From Chaetoceros tenuissimus (Eukaryota; Bacillariophyta; Thalassiosirophyceae; Chaetocerotales; Chaetocerotaceae), in NCBI GenBank assembly GCA_021927905.1, contig BLLK01000022.1, positions 3,224,001 through 3,288,000 on the forward strand: 64,000 nt of DNA. Direction: 5' to 3'. Below, one piece after another: positions 21,994 to 34,720 of the stretch. The number at the start of each line of letters is the position of its first letter. Position 1 is the stretch's first letter. Position numbers and translations under genes: made by a program. Under the pieces are notes generated by a model. It made no database searches. It was not told the origin of the DNA and worked only from the letters and a program-made list of their open reading frames with translations.

Positions 21994-22227
21994 TAAGAGA
22001 ATCATGTTACTATCATTGAGAAACAGAAGTAGAAGCAGGGTTTCAGCTATTCTTTGCGAATCCATCACTCGCAACAATTGTTGTAAGGATGAAAATTCAA
22101 AAATACATTTGCTACAAAAAGGTTAATTCCTAGTTCTGTTTTATTTTATCCTTGAACTAACTTTAGTCCGTCAAAGTTACTCTCTCCCCTTTTTACTTTT
22201 CCCCATTCTGGATGCATTGAGGAGAAA

Positions 22228-24441
22228 TTATTTACCTTCCTCTAGCTTTTTCTTTAGGCTTGAAACGACTGCAGTCATTTGTCGAAGTTTTTCTTCATCT
22301 TTTTCTTTCACAGATTCAAGAAATTTGATTCTTTCATTCTTTTGCTGGAACTTTGAAGCTATCTTTTGAAGTTTGTCATCATGGGATAGAGTTCCAACTA
22401 GTACTTCGAGTGTTTTGATTTTGTCATTCTTTTTTCGAAGATTTTCTTCATCTGCTTTTTGCTTCGACTCGAGATATTTGATTCTATCATCCCTCTCCTG
22501 AAACCTTGATTGTAGATCTTTGACTGCATTAGATTCAAGAAATTGGATTCTTTCATTCTTTTGCTGAAACTGCGACTGCATATCTTTGACTGCTGCAGCC
22601 ATACTTTCAATTTCATGTTTATAAGAAAGAGTGCGAGCTACTTTTTCGAAAGCGTCACTTCTAGTTTTCTCTTCTTCAAGCTGAGCCTCTAGATGTTTTC
22701 TTTCCTGGCTTAAACATTGGAGTTTTTCTTTGTCTGCTTTTCCCCTCGACTCGAGATGTTGGATTCTATCATTGTTTTGCTGAAGCTTTGTTTCAACTCC
22801 GTCTAACTTCTTTGTCACTTCTTGAAGTATTTCTTCAAGCTCTTTGATTCTATCATTCTTTTGCTGAAGCTGTGATTGTAGATCTTTCACTATTGCAGCT
22901 ATGTTCTCAAGATGTATTTGATTCTTTTCCTGAAGCAGTGTTTGGAGATAATAGATTCTTTGATTCTTTTCATGAAGCTGTTTTTGTAGATATTTCACCG
23001 TGGAAACTTCTTGAAGTTTTACTCCGTCTAACTTCTTTGTCACTTCTTGAAGTATTTCTTCAAGCTCATTGATTCTATCATTCTTTTGCTGAAGCTGCGA
23101 TTGTAGATCTTTCACTATTGCAGCTATGTTCTCAAGATGTATTTGATTCTTTTCCTGAAGCAGTGTTTGGAGATAATAGATTCTTTGATTCTTTTCATGA
23201 AGCTGTTTTTGTAGATTTTCAAGATGTTGGATTCTGTGACTATTTTGCTGCAGCTGTGTTTGTAGATCTTTCTCCATTTTGCCTTTCATAGCCGCCAATT
23301 GGCTTTTCAAATATGCCACTTCATTTTTCAGTGCGTTCACTACATCTTGAGCCGCCCCGTGAGATTGAATGGTCTTTTTTATTATGCACAAAAGATCTGG
23401 TCTCCCTCGCAAGAAAAAATCATGTCGGAATCTCCAATACTTTGATTCAGGCCCTTCTTCACCTTTGCTAATCTTATTCGGTTCATATTTGATTTTTCTA
23501 AAGCCGTAGAAATTGAGCTGCCTTACAAATGAGGTAAAGTTATTATGTTTGAAGCATTGGGGAATAATATTTTTCGCAAAGGTTTCAACATCTTTTACGA
23601 CAAAAGTATCTCCACTATCGGACCAAGATGCAATAGTAGGGTCGCATGAATCAATCATGTGGTAAGTCTTCTGTATGAAAATAGGGCTGCCAATAGTCTT
23701 CTTCTTTGATGGTCCCTTTTTGCCACTACTTCTCGATTTCTTCTTTTCATTCTGGGCTCCCGGCGTTGAGTCTATTGAAGAAATATTGATCGCCTCTTTC
23801 TTTTCCCTGAATTTTGTCTGATGATCATCGGTAGCAACAGCATCATTTGAGTGCTCATCAACATTTAAAATTTGCAGTGTTGCAGCTATATTTGCATTCA
23901 CTTTAGCTTTCTCGACATCAAGCAAATGCACAAGTTTACCAAACACTTCATCTCTTCTCAACGCACGACGTGATGTCACCCGACCTCTACATATTGGGCA
24001 CTCTCTACGATATTCCAAGGCTTCTTCGATACAACCTTTACAGAATCTATGGCAGCATTCTGGAACTATATGCGGGTCATTGAGCTTCTCTAAGCAGATT
24101 GGGCAATGAGTATCATCAATGTCATCAGAAGCAGACCGTTTCTTCTTGTTGTTGATTACCTCTTCTTTTTCTGTGACGATTGCTTTATCTTTTTCTGGGA
24201 TGACAATACTTTGTTCGTCACCTTTCTGTTTGAATGATTCCCTTGCTTTACTCTTCTTAGACCTTGTACTCGTACTTGTACAATCTCCTGCTTGATCTCT
24301 GCTTCTCTTTGCAAATCTCGAACTTCCACTGACTAGATCATGATCTGGCTTCTTCTCCAACTTTCTTGCTTCTGGAGAAGAAGATTCTGCACATCTACTT
24401 TCAGACGTGCACGTCTCACTCTTCCGATCTGAAGTGTTCAT
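22228..24441 (-). CDS. Array gene D: RING-HSF-coiled coil protein (short form)
   Basis: Start taken at 24441 (MNTSDRKSETCTSE). The shortest intact member, about 737 residues: all SANT and MYND modules are absent. RING from residue 113 (CPICLEKLNDPHIVPECC) with all ligands and SRRALRRDEVF, then a lysine-rich linker, then a canonical HSF DNA-binding domain at about 252-355 (PIFIQKTYHMIDSC, SFVRQLNFYGFRK, KYWRFRHDFFLRG), then a coiled coil. The helix FTSFVRQLNFYGFRK is the HSF recognition helix, so heat-shock-element-like DNA is a likely target. The HSF domain sits directly after the RING, unlike E, F and H where it is near the C-terminus. Contains a recent internal duplication (22796-23215). 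Confidence 0.85.
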   Translation of the reverse strand: MNTSDRKSETCTSESRCAESSSPEARKLEKKPDHDLVSGSSRFAKRSRDQAGDCTSTSTRSKKSKARESFKQKGDEQSIVIPEKDKAIVTEKEEVINNKKKRSASDDIDDTHCPICLEKLNDPHIVPECCHRFCKGCIEEALEYRRECPICRGRVTSRRALRRDEVFGKLVHLLDVEKAKVNANIAATLQILNVDEHSNDAVATDDHQTKFREKKEAINISSIDSTPGAQNEKKKSRSSGKKGPSKKKTIGSPIFIQKTYHMIDSCDPTIASWSDSGDTFVVKDVETFAKNIIPQCFKHNNFTSFVRQLNFYGFRKIKYEPNKISKGEEGPESKYWRFRHDFFLRGRPDLLCIIKKTIQSHGAAQDVVNALKNEVAYLKSQLAAMKGKMEKDLQTQLQQNSHRIQHLENLQKQLHEKNQRIYYLQTLLQEKNQIHLENIAAIVKDLQSQLQQKNDRINELEEILQEVTKKLDGVKLQEVSTVKYLQKQLHEKNQRIYYLQTLLQEKNQIHLENIAAIVKDLQSQLQQKNDRIKELEEILQEVTKKLDGVETKLQQNNDRIQHLESRGKADKEKLQCLSQERKHLEAQLEEEKTRSDAFEKVARTLSYKHEIESMAAAVKDMQSQFQQKNERIQFLESNAVKDLQSRFQERDDRIKYLESKQKADEENLRKKNDKIKTLEVLVGTLSHDDKLQKIASKFQQKNERIKFLESVKEKDEEKLRQMTAVVSSLKKKLEEGK
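22796..23215 (-). repeat. 225-bp tandem duplication in the coiled coil of gene D
   Basis: Two nearly identical 195-bp copies, 22796-22990 and 23021-23215, offset by 225 bp (75 codons, frame kept). Only a few base differences are visible, so the duplication is young. Both encode the same pattern ending in VTKKLDGV. Confidence 0.85.
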
Positions 24442-24644
24442 TTTCTTGTTTGTTGACTGACTCTTCTTTATTCTGATCAAAGAAGCTCAATGTATATAAA
24501 TAAATGTCTACCTATAGATAAATGAAGGTATTCCTCTCAAGGCTCAAAGGATGATCCACATATAGTCGGGAGAGTGTGAGAAAAGAATATACATGAAAAA
24601 GAATACTTGGAGTTGCCGTTTGCCAAACATCAAGCATCAAATGG

Positions 24645-24683
24645 AATAGCTGGAATAGGCCTTTATCGTCAACTAAAAAGACT
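24645..24683 (-). promoter_or_regulatory. Array upstream element of gene D
   Basis: TAGCTGGAATAGGCCT and GTCAACTAAAAAGACT, about 205-245 bp before the D start; class-1 block GGAGTTGCCGTTTGCCAAAC just beyond. Confidence 0.7.
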
Positions 24684-24930
24684 TATACGGACATTTTTGG
24701 ACAGGTCATTGGATCAGTACGAAAATCAAACTTGCGATTTTGGTGCGGAGATCATTGGTGCAAAAAGATAGTTCCTAGCTTCCGTTTTTATTTTATTAGA
24801 TTTTTACACACATTATATTTCTCCTTCAACTACCTTTGAACTATGAGTAGTCCAACAAAAAATTGTAAAGTTACTATCTCCCCTTTCCCTTTTCGCCATT
24901 CTTGATCAATTTACCATTGGGGAGAGTTGT

Positions 24931-27900
24931 TTACCTCCCTTGACTTCTTTCGGCTTCTTCGATAGGCATAAAACAATTGTAGTCATTTCCACCAATCCCA
25001 TTGTTCATGAGTTGCTCTACTTGCTGCTTCAATAAATCATAGTCATGGGTCATGTTTTCAATTATGCTTTGTAAAGAGTCAACCTTGTCTTGCAATTCCT
25101 TCATTTCTTGAGCATGATTCACAGTTCGGTCTTTACTAGTAGAGCGCTTGATCTTTGACATTAGATGAATTTTCCCCTTTCTAAAGTTTTCATTGTAAAA
25201 GCGCACATGACCTTGCGTTGAAGTCCCTTGATCTACACGAATGGTTTTTAGTGGCACTTTACGAAATCCATAAAAGTTCAGCTGACGAGAAAACGAATCG
25301 AACTTGTTATGATCAAAATATTTCGGAATCTCAACCTTTGCAAATTGAGCAGTGTCCTTGACAGTAAACGTTTCCCCATTATCACTCCATTCCGCAAGCT
25401 GATCTGAACATGTAGAAATGAGCTGATATGTCTTGATCAAAAATAGAGGCGCTCCAGAAGTCTCTAGTGCTGCAAATTCTTGCTCAGGAGTCTATGGTTT
25501 GCTGTGTATACTTCCCCTTTTTGTTTCGTTCCCAGCTGCCTGTCCAGGCATGTCATTTATATCAAAGTCAAGTGGGAGATCAATAGTTTTTTCTTCTTCT
25601 ATTACTTCGACTTTTTGCTTCCTAGATTCAAGTAGTTGGATTCTATCATTCTTTTCTTGAAGTTGTGATTGTAGATCTTTGACCGCTGCAGCCATACTTT
25701 CAATTTCGTGTTCATCTCCAAGGGTTCGAGCTAATTCTTCAAGGACATCAATTCTGGTGTTCTTTTCTTCTAGCTGAGTCTCTAGATGCTCACTTGTCTT
25801 GTTCAAACATTGAAGTTTTTCTTCGTCTGCTTTTCCCCTCAACTCGAGATCTTGGATTCTGTCATTCTTTTCTTCTAGAAGTGTTTGTAGATAATTGATT
25901 CTGAGATTCTTTTCTTCTAGCTGTTTTTCTAACTGTTCATTGGCCTTAGAAACATGCCAAAGCCTATCTTCATCTTCTTTTTGTCTCGACTCGAGTTGTT
26001 GGACTCTATCATTCTTTTCCTGAAGCTGTGATTCTACCTCTCTGGCCGCTGCAGCCATGCTTTCAATTTTGTGTACATCAGAAAGAGTGCGAAGTAATTT
26101 TTCCAGGGCACTAATTCTTGTTTTCTTTTCTTCTACCTCTGTCACTAGATCCTCAATTGTCTTGCTTACGCACCGACTGTTTTCTTTGTCTGCTTTTCCC
26201 CTAGATTCAAGATGTTGGATTCTGTGATAATTTTGCTGAAGCTTTGAGTGTAGATTATAGAGTCTATAATTCTTTTGCTGGAGCTGTGTTTGTAGACCAT
26301 AGATACTGTGATTCTTTTGCTGGAGCTGTGATTGTAAATCGTTGACTGCTGCAGCCATGCTCTCAATTTTGTGTTCATCAGAAAGATTGCGAACAACTTT
26401 GTCAATAGCACGAATTTTGTTATTCTTTTTTTCTAGCTGTATCTCCAAGTACTTCCTTTCTTTATTGATGTGTTGAAGTTGATCCTTGATAGCATTGCCT
26501 TGCAATTTTGCTTCATTATTTTCATTCATTACATCATCGTCATCCTTTGTCTGACCGAGAGTCTCTTCTTTCTCTTCTACACAGACCTTCTGGGTAGATT
26601 CTACAACATTGATCGCATCTAGTGGAGTCTTAACAAAAGATATATCAACTTCCGCCATTGGCTCCTCATCAATCGATCCTAACGCTGGATGTATAGAGGC
26701 AGCAGTCTTTGCTACGTCAGCTTGCTCCTTATTCTGGGCTCCCGTAGAAACATAGATTCTTTCATTCTTTTCCATGGTTTCAGTCTGATGGTTATCAGAA
26801 GCAACAGCATCATTTGAAAGCTGATCAACATCATCTATAGTCGAGACACTATTAGTATTCGCTTTAGCTCTCTCGACATCAAGTAAATGCACAAGTTTAC
26901 TAAACACTTCATCTCTTCTCAATGCCCGACGGGATGTCACACGACCTCTACATATTGGGCACTCTCGTCGATACTCCAAGGCTTCTTCGATGCAACCTTT
27001 ACAGAATCTATGACAGCATTCTGGCACTATATGTGGGTCGTTGAGCTTCTCTAAGCAGATTGGACAGGAGGTTTCATTGTTAACATCTGTAGTGATTGGA
27101 TCTGCCGTTGACTTCTTGGGTTTATGACCGACAGGACGAATGCCATTTTTATCCTTCTCTGAGTTATTGTAAGTACCTTCATTTACATTTTGGAACGATT
27201 TCAGATTGTTAGTACTATTCATCAGTCTTTCCTTTTCTGGTGTGACAAAAATTTGCTCATTATTGTTTTTCCTGTTTGCTTCACTTGTCTTTAGCTTCTT
27301 AGATCTTTGTCTTGCAGTATCTTCTTGATCTCTGCTTCTCTTTGCATTACTACCATCAAAAGGAAAAAGAGTAGAGTTCGGTTTGTTTACAACCTCCCGA
27401 ACTGAAGATGTACAACGTCCTTCGCTGCTATCTGCTGTCTTTTCCGATTTCTCATTCAGTCTCATCTCCTCGTAATATTCTTTGGCATGGAAAGCTACTT
27501 GTTCATTGTTCTTCGATTTGATATGGGATGCTATCTTTTCCCAACGACCTCTACCATATTGTTCTAGACCTTCTAGAAAGAGAAGATGTTCATTGTTAGT
27601 CCAATAGCAATCAATTTTTTTGAAATATGTTGCGGCATAGCCACCAACTTGCTGCGCAGTCTTTGTTTTCACGTGAGATGCAATATATTTCCATGATCTA
27701 CCATGTCGCTCCAGTCCTTCCATGAAGCGACGATGTTCTTCAGCAGACCATTTTCTAGAATTTGTCGTGATCTCTTCTTCCGCTGTTCTTTTGGCTTCAC
27801 ATGAGTTTATGATAGTGTTTTCTTTACTTTGGCTTGTTTCTTCGTAATCTGAAGAAGGATCTTCACAGCCACCCATCATCTTTTGTGTTTCTTCGTTCAT

Positions 27901-28767
27901 TTCTTCAAAATATTCCTTGGCATGGAATGATACTTGCTTATTGTTTTTTGTTCCTATATGGGATCCTATCTCTTCCCAACCTCCTATGCCAAATTGTTCC
28001 AGACCTTCTAGAAAAAGTTGATGTTCTTTGGTAGTCCAATAGCAATCAATCTTCTTCAGATAGTTTCTACCATGTTTACAAACTTGCTCTTTGGTCCTTG
28101 TTTTCACGTTGGATGCAATATCTTGCCATGATCTACCATATCGTTCCAATCCTTCTAGAAAGAGACAGTGTTCTATTGTAGACCATATTCCGTTATTCAT
28201 CTTCTGCAATGAAGAATCCCTCCAAAAGTTTGCATGAAACCAAACACCATTGTGTGCATGGTTGAATTCATATGAATAGAGCTCCTTTTGAAAATGATCA
28301 AGGTTACGAAAGCATGTCCCAAAATAAAGAGGTAACGCGACTCTCATAAACATCAATTTATTATAAATGCGAAATGATCGACCATCAGGCAGCCATGCTA
28401 TGATATGGTCCAGAGCGAAATCATCAAGCATCCTCTTTAGAGTAAATAGAAATGGTTCTTCTTGCTGAAACGAGACAAAATGACGCTGAACCTCTTCCGC
28501 ATTTCTCGACTTGACGAGAGCTGCGATGTGTTTCCAATCTTTTCCATATACATAAATACCGTGTAGAAATGCACCGTGCTCTCTGTATGACCAAGGTCCT
28601 TTACTTTTTGTTGAAGCAGCTGCAGCTGATGTTCCCCTCATGCTTCTCACATTGCTATCTGTGCTTTCTTGTTGTTTCTTCTCTTCCGAAGAAGATATGT
28701 CAACAGAAGTTGCACACCCACTTTCAGACGCGCATGTCTCACTCTTCCGCTGCTCCCAAGCGTTCAT
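24931..28767 (-). CDS. Array gene E: SANT-HSF-SANT4-RING-coiled coil, stop codon, then HSF domain
   Basis: Start taken at 28767 (MNAWEQRKSETCASE); an upstream in-frame extension to 28878 lacks family support. Order: SANT (KGPWSYREHGAFLHGI), HSF-like domain, no MYND, two SANT pairs, RING from residue 568 with all ligands, an acidic linker (HPALGSIDEEPMAEV), coiled coil. The frame meets TAG at 25492-25494, where gene H has AAG in KPKTPEQE. The same frame then stays open to 24931 and encodes a complete canonical HSF domain (PLFLIKTYQLISTC, FDSFSRQLNFYGFRK) and a glutamine-rich tail. Termination gives a 1091-residue protein without the HSF domain; read-through would give the full form. The remaining 185 codons show no other damage, so the mutation is young or the stop is tolerated. 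Confidence 0.8.
25492..25494 (-). other. In-frame amber codon separating coiled coil from HSF domain in gene E
   Basis: TAG in place of the AAG lysine codon of gene H. The next codons (ACT CCT GAG CAA) continue the homology without a shift. Confidence 0.85.
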
Positions 28768-28953
28768 AGTATTTGACTTGCTTGAACACTTTCTTTTACC
28801 AAGAAGCTGTGGAGACAAAAAAATCTTGAAATGAAAGAAGTTATACCAGCTCAAGTTGCTCCAATTATATATGTTCAATACGAGTATCTCCGTCGAAAAA
28901 GAGATTGCAGAGGAGAAGAAAAAAAGAAAATTCGGAGTTGCAGCCAGTTAGCC

Positions 28954-28996
28954 AAAATAGCTGAAATAGGCCTCTGTCATCAACAAAAAATAGACT
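28954..28996 (-). promoter_or_regulatory. Array upstream element of gene E
   Basis: AATAGCTGAAATAGGCCT then ATCAACAAAAAATAGACT, slightly diverged in the second half, about 190-230 bp before the E start. Confidence 0.65.
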
Positions 28997-29210
28997 AAAA
29001 CATGACTTTATTCTTCACAAGCAACTTGAAATGAATAGCAAGAAGATTTAGATTCAATTTAGTAGTAAACGTAGACTTCATTTGCATTGAATCTTTTGTT
29101 CTTTTTATTTTATTAGAGGTCTTCCATAAATATATATTATATATACCCTTCAAAACCTAGTCCAACGTAAATCAGTCATTCATGAAACTTTCGCAAGTTG
29201 AGCAGCATTA

Positions 29211-32200
29211 TTAACGTTCCTCTAACTTCTTTGTCATTTGTTGAAGTTTTTCTTCAAGATCTTTGATTCTATCATTCTTTTGCTGGAACTTCGCAGCTAT
29301 CTTTTGAAGTTTGTCATCATGCGAAAGAGTTCCAACTAAGTTTTCAAGGGTTTGAATTCTTGCGTAGTTTTCTTTCAGCTGGTTCTCTAAATCTTTGATT
29401 ACCAATGCCCGCTTAGCCATATTTTTGAGTTTTTCTTCGTCTGTTTTCTGCTCCGTTTCAAGAAAGTAAGAATTATGAAATTCTTTTTTTCTAGCTGTAT
29501 CTCAAAATGCTTCCTTGCCTTATTGATGTGTTGAAGCTGATCCTTGATTAGCGTCGCCTTGCAATTTTGCTTCTATATTTTCATTCATTATGTTTTCGTC
29601 ATCCTTTGTCTGGCCGAGAGTCTCTTCTTTCTCTTTCGCACAGGCCTCCTGGGTAGAATCTACAACATCGATCGTCCCTAGTGAAGTTCCAAACGATAAA
29701 TCAAGTTCCGCTATTGGCTTCTCATCAAACGACCCTAACGCTGGATGTAAAGTGTCAGCAGTCATTTTTCCGTCGACTTGCTGCTTATTCTGATACAATG
29801 ATCTCATCATGTTTGTTACTTTCTTCATTTTGCCCTGCATAGCCGTCAATTGGCATTTCAAGGACGTCACTTCATTTTTCAATGCTTTCTCTTGACCCGC
29901 CATTTTTGAATGATTGACCCTTTTTATCATGCACAAAAGATCTTGTTTCCCCCTCAAGAAAAAAACATGACGGAATCTCCAATACTTTGATTCAGGTTCT
30001 TCTTCATCTTTGCTGATCTTGATTGGATTGCATTTTCTAAAGCCGTAGAAATTGAGCTGTCTTACAAATGAGCTGAAGTTGTTATGGTTGAAATATTGGG
30101 GAATAATATTTTTCGCAAAGATTTCAGGATCTTTCACGACAAATGAATCTCCACTATCTGACCAAGATGCAATAGTAGGATCGCATGAATCAATCATGTG
30201 GTAAGTCTTCTGTATGAAAATAGGGCAGTCCACAGTCTTCTTCTTTTCATCTTGAGAGAGAGTTTCTACTAACTTTTCTAGCGTTTTGATTCTATCGTTC
30301 TTTTTTCGAAGATTATCTTCATCTGCTTTTTGCCTCGATTCAAGAAACTGAATTCTATCGTGCTTTTCCTGAAGCTGTGATTGAAGATTTTTTACCTCGG
30401 CAGTCACACTTTCAATTTTGTATACACCAGAATGAGTTCGAACTTGTTCTAGAATACGAATTTCAGCATTCTTTTTTTCTACCTTTGTCTCTAAATACTC
30501 GATTGCCTTAGTGACATGTTCAAGCTTTTCTTCGTCTAGTTTTTGCTTCGACCGCAGTTGTTGGATTTTATCATCCTTTTCCCGAAGCTGCGATTGTAGA
30601 TCTGTAATCGCAGCAGCCATAGTTCTTGTCTTGTGCTCGTCAGAAAGAGTGCGAGCTACGTTTTCGAAAGCGTTACTTCTAGTATTCTCTTCTTCTAGCT
30701 GAGTCTCTAGATGGTTAGTTGCCTTGCTTGCAAATTGAAATTTTTCTTCGTCTGCTTTAACCCTGGATTCAAGATGTTGGATTTTATGATTCCTTTGTTG
30801 TAACTGTGATTGTAGATCATAGATTATATGATCATTTTGCTGAAGCTGTGATTGTAGATCATAGATTATATGATCATTTTGCTGAAGCTGTGCTTGTAAA
30901 TCTTTGACCTCGGCTGCAATACTTTCAAGTTTAAGTTTGTTTCTATCAAAAAGAGTTCGAATTAAATTCTCGAAAGTTTCAATTTTGCTATGCTTTTCTT
31001 TCAGCTCTTTCTCCAAACGCTGAAATTCTTGATTAACATTTTCAAGATTTTTACCCTCTTCTTTATGCCTCGACTCGAGATGCTGGATTCTATCGTTCTT
31101 TTCAAAAAGCTGTGCTGAAGCAGTCATATTACTAACCTTGTATTTTTCAGAAAGACGCATAAGATTACCAAACACTTCATCTCTTCTCAACGCACGACGC
31201 GACGTCACCCGAGCTCTGCATATTGGACACTCTCTTCTATATTCCAAGGCTTCTTCGATGCAACCTTTGCAGAATCTATGACAGCATTCTGGTACTATAT
31301 GTGGGTCATTGAATATTTCAAAACAGATTGGGCAAGATGTATCATGTACATCGGTAGTGATATCTGAGTCACTGCAAGTAGCTCCATGTTTAGTTGTCTT
31401 TAGATGAAATGGCTTCATACTAAATATTACGTTCTGCTTTTGTTCTTTGTCTGCATCCTTTTCTCGGGTGACAATACTTTGCTCAGTATTCTTTTGTCTC
31501 ATTGATTCCATTGATGTTCTCTTCTTAGAACTTCGAGTTATTGTATCTTCTTCATCTCTGCATCTTTTTGCATTGCTTCCATCGCCAGCAAAAAGAATCT
31601 GATTTGAATTATCTAGAGATTCCCTAGCCGCTGGAAAATCTTTCTCACTGCCATCCGCCTTCTTTTGAGGTTTCCCTTTCGATTCCATTTCTTCGAAATA
31701 TTCCATGACATGGAATGATACTTGCACATTGCTCTTCATTTCTGCGTGGGATGCTTTCTCTTCCCAATGTCCGCTACCATATTGTTCTAGCCCTTCTCGA
31801 AAGAGGAGATGCTCTTTGGTAGTCCAATAGCAGTCAGTCTTCTTCAAAAAACTCCAACAATGTTCACGAACTTGCTTTGCGTTTCTTGTTTTCACGTGGG
31901 ATGCAATATCTTGCCAAGATATGCCAAATCGTTCTAATCCTTCCATGAAGCGACGATGTTCTTCAGCAGACCACTCGCAGGATTTTGTCTTGATCTCTTC
32001 TTCCGATGGTTTTTGGAGCTCTAAGGTTGTGATAGTCTTCACTTTAGTTTGGCTTGATTTGTCGGGAAATTCTTCTCTAGTCACTGGAGAAGCTTTCTCA
32101 CTTCTTTCGACCGTCTTTTTCGATTTCCCATCCATTCCTTTCTGTTCAAAATACTTCTTGGCATGAAATAATACTTGCTTATTGTTCTTCGTTCCTACAT

Positions 32201-34478
32201 GGTTTGCTATCTCTATCAAACGTTCTCTACCATATTTTTCGAGACCCTCTAGAAAGAGTTGGTGTTCTTTGGTAGTCCAATAGCTATTGATCTTGTTCAA
32301 ATACGTTCTGCTGTAGTTACGAACTTGTTCATGTGTTCTTGTTTCCACGTGAGATGCAACTTTTTTCCATGATCTACCATGTTTTTCCAATCCTTCCAGA
32401 AAGCGATTATGTTCTTCAGTAGACCATTCACCTCTTGACTTGTTATTACTACATACCCACATATGAAGATCCCAGTCCGATGTTTGACAAGCTAAAGAAC
32501 AATAGTGAACATTGCGACAGCCAGAGCACTGCATTAAACTACCAGTCTCCTTGCAACATTAATTACAACAAACAATCGGCTCCCAAGTTTGTTCCTTCAA
32601 TCCCAATGAAGGATTCCTGCAAAAGTGTGGATGAAACCAATCTTCATTGTATGTATTTTGTTCGAATCCATGTGTACAAAGCTCTCTTTGAAAATGATTA
32701 AAGTTAAAAGAGTCTCCTTTGTAAAGAACAAAAGCAACTGTCATACAAGTCAACTTATTGTAAATGCGGAATGATTGACCATCAGGCAGCCATGCTATGA
32801 TATTATCAAGGGTGTAATCATCAAGTATCCTCCTTAGAGTAGACAGAAATGGTTCTTCTTGCTGAAATGAATGAAAATGACGCTGAACCTCTTCCACATT
32901 TCTCGACTTGACGAGAGCTGCGATCTGTTTCCAATCTTTTCCGTATGTATAGAGGCCGTCTAGAAACGCATAGTGCTCACTATAAGTCCACGGTCCTTTA
33001 CTTTCTGAAGTGCGAGATGCAGGTTGAGCTTTTGACTTTTGATCGGAATAACTTGGGGCAAGACTTTGTAGAAAGCTCATAACTGCCGCATTAGAATCAT
33101 CCTCTATATCTTTACTTTCTGAAGTGCGAGATGCAGGTTGAGCTTTTGACTTTTGATCGGAATAACTTGGGGCAACACTTTGTAGAAAGCTCATAACTGC
33201 CGCATTAGAATCATCCTCTATATCTTCATGAATTATTGTAGACCCTGATGTACCATGGGTTTGATCATCACCATAAAATGGCTCTATTCCCCACTAAGCG
33301 GTTTCTGTTGCTCGAATTTGACTCCGCAATCTATGTTCAAGCCTTTTCACATGTTTTCTTGCTTCTTCGCGTCGTTCTACATACTCATCTTCGTCAAGAC
33401 TTCATAAATAAATTATAATTGAGATTTTGTAATTACCTTGGGCCTATTTGCCAATAAAATACACCACTTACCTCGATTCTAAATTTTTTTATTCTTTTCA
33501 CATTTCCTATTCCTCCATCTTTCCCCAATTTCTTTGATATTCTCATTGGAGTGCATTGTAAAACATGGGAAAGGAATTGTCTAAGGGTACTTCCATCGGG
33601 AACATCTACGAGTCCATCTTCATAGTACTTAATGAAAGTAGTGACATATTCTAATTCAAGATCCTATCCATATTTGAAGTATATGTGAAAATCATATACA
33701 ATGAATCAGTTGTTGCTTTTGAAATTATACATTGTTCAAAATGTAAATTTGACTGACTTACACTCCAATTCCCACTTCGCTGATTATTTTTCTTACTCTC
33801 TGGGCTTTTCTGTTTTAGCAACGCCGATGATAGTCCATGTCCAGGACTAGTTGCAGAATTTTCAGAATTTTGTATACCTTGACTGCCAGATGCATCCCTT
33901 GTACTGCTAGCACTGCTATCTGAGTTTGGTTTCTTCTCTTCCAACAAAGATTTTTCAAGAGCTGCATGAGAAAAATCTTCACTGCTATCCGTCGTCTTTT
34001 GTGATTCTTTGTTCATTTCTTCTTTTTCGAAATATTTCTTGGCGTGGAAAGATACTTGCTCTTTGTTTTTTGTGCCTACAAGGGTTGCTATCTCTTCCAA
34101 ACGTCCACTACCATATTGTTCGAGACCTTCTAGAAAGCGTTGGTGTTCCTTGGTAGTCCAATAGCAATTAGTCTTGTTCAAATAGTGCCAACCATGGTTA
34201 CGGACTTGCTCATGTGTTCTTGTTTTCACGTGAGATGCAACATCATTCCATGATCTGCCATATCGTTCTAGACCTTCTAGAAACTGAAGATACTCTTCGT
34301 GAGTCCACGGACCTTTATTTTCAGCCACGACAACTTCAGCCGACGCTTCTTTGTCAATACTTTTAGCATTGCTCTCCACACAACTTTGATTCTTATCTTC
34401 TGATGAAGATTTGTCAGCAGAAGATGCACATCCGCTTTCAGACGTGCACGTCTCACTGTTCCGGTCCCAAGCGTTCAT
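29211..34478 (-). pseudogene. Array gene F: three-exon long form (SANT2 - SANT-HSF-MYND-SANT4-RING-coiled coil-HSF), damaged
   Basis: Exon 1 33762-34478 holds the leader and one SANT pair; exon 2 33472-33663 encodes a C-x-PMRISKKLG motif region of unknown function; exon 3 starts at 33399 with an ERREEARKHVKRLEH helix, 114-bp repeats, SANT, HSF-like domain (KGDSFNF subtype), MYND, two SANT pairs, RING (cysteine at 31334; all ligands intact), coiled coil and a canonical HSF domain (FSSFVRQLNFYGFRK, near 30228-29930). Lesions: one extra A in an A7 run near the end of exon 2 (192 versus 191 nt in gene I), TAG 33294-33296 for CAG, TAA 32559-32561 inside the MYND, and a frameshift near 29545 before the tail (29211-29420). 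The central frame 29520-32534 is still 1004 codons long, so an N-terminally shortened RING-HSF protein may be made. Confidence 0.7.
32997..33221 (-). repeat. 114-bp coding repeat in gene F
   Basis: Two nearly identical units encoding MSFLQSLAPSYSDQKSKAQP, then ASRTSESK and DIEDDSNAAV. The same repeat occurs twice in gene I. It lies between the exon-3 helix and the SANT module. Confidence 0.8.
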
Positions 34479-34676
34479 TTCTTGATTCTGATCAATATTT
34501 CTCTCGAAGGAAACTCGCCAAATTAAATACTAAATACCTATCTATAGCTGATTGAGGCATTTCTCTAATAGCTCAAGTTTATCCAATTACCTACATATAT
34601 TCTTCGAAGTGAAGGAGTGAAGATCGTGAAAAATAAAATACTCGGAGTTGCCGTTTTGCCAAACAAAAATGAGCAT

Positions 34677-34720
34677 TAAAATAGCTGAAATAGGCCTGTC
34701 TCATCAACCAAAAAGACTCA
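34677..34720 (-). promoter_or_regulatory. Array upstream element of gene F
   Basis: AATAGCTGAAATAGGCCT and ATCAACCAAAAAGACT, 200-240 bp before the exon-1 start at 34478, with the class-1 block CTCGGAGTTGCCGTTTTGCC. Confidence 0.7.

Noticed and set aside
33400-33471. A 37-bp mini-intron in genes F and I that would use a second donor (CCARG|GTAATT)
   Set aside because: In gene I the ordinary 72-bp intron already gives correct phase; the need for the shorter one in F comes from a single extra A in exon 2.
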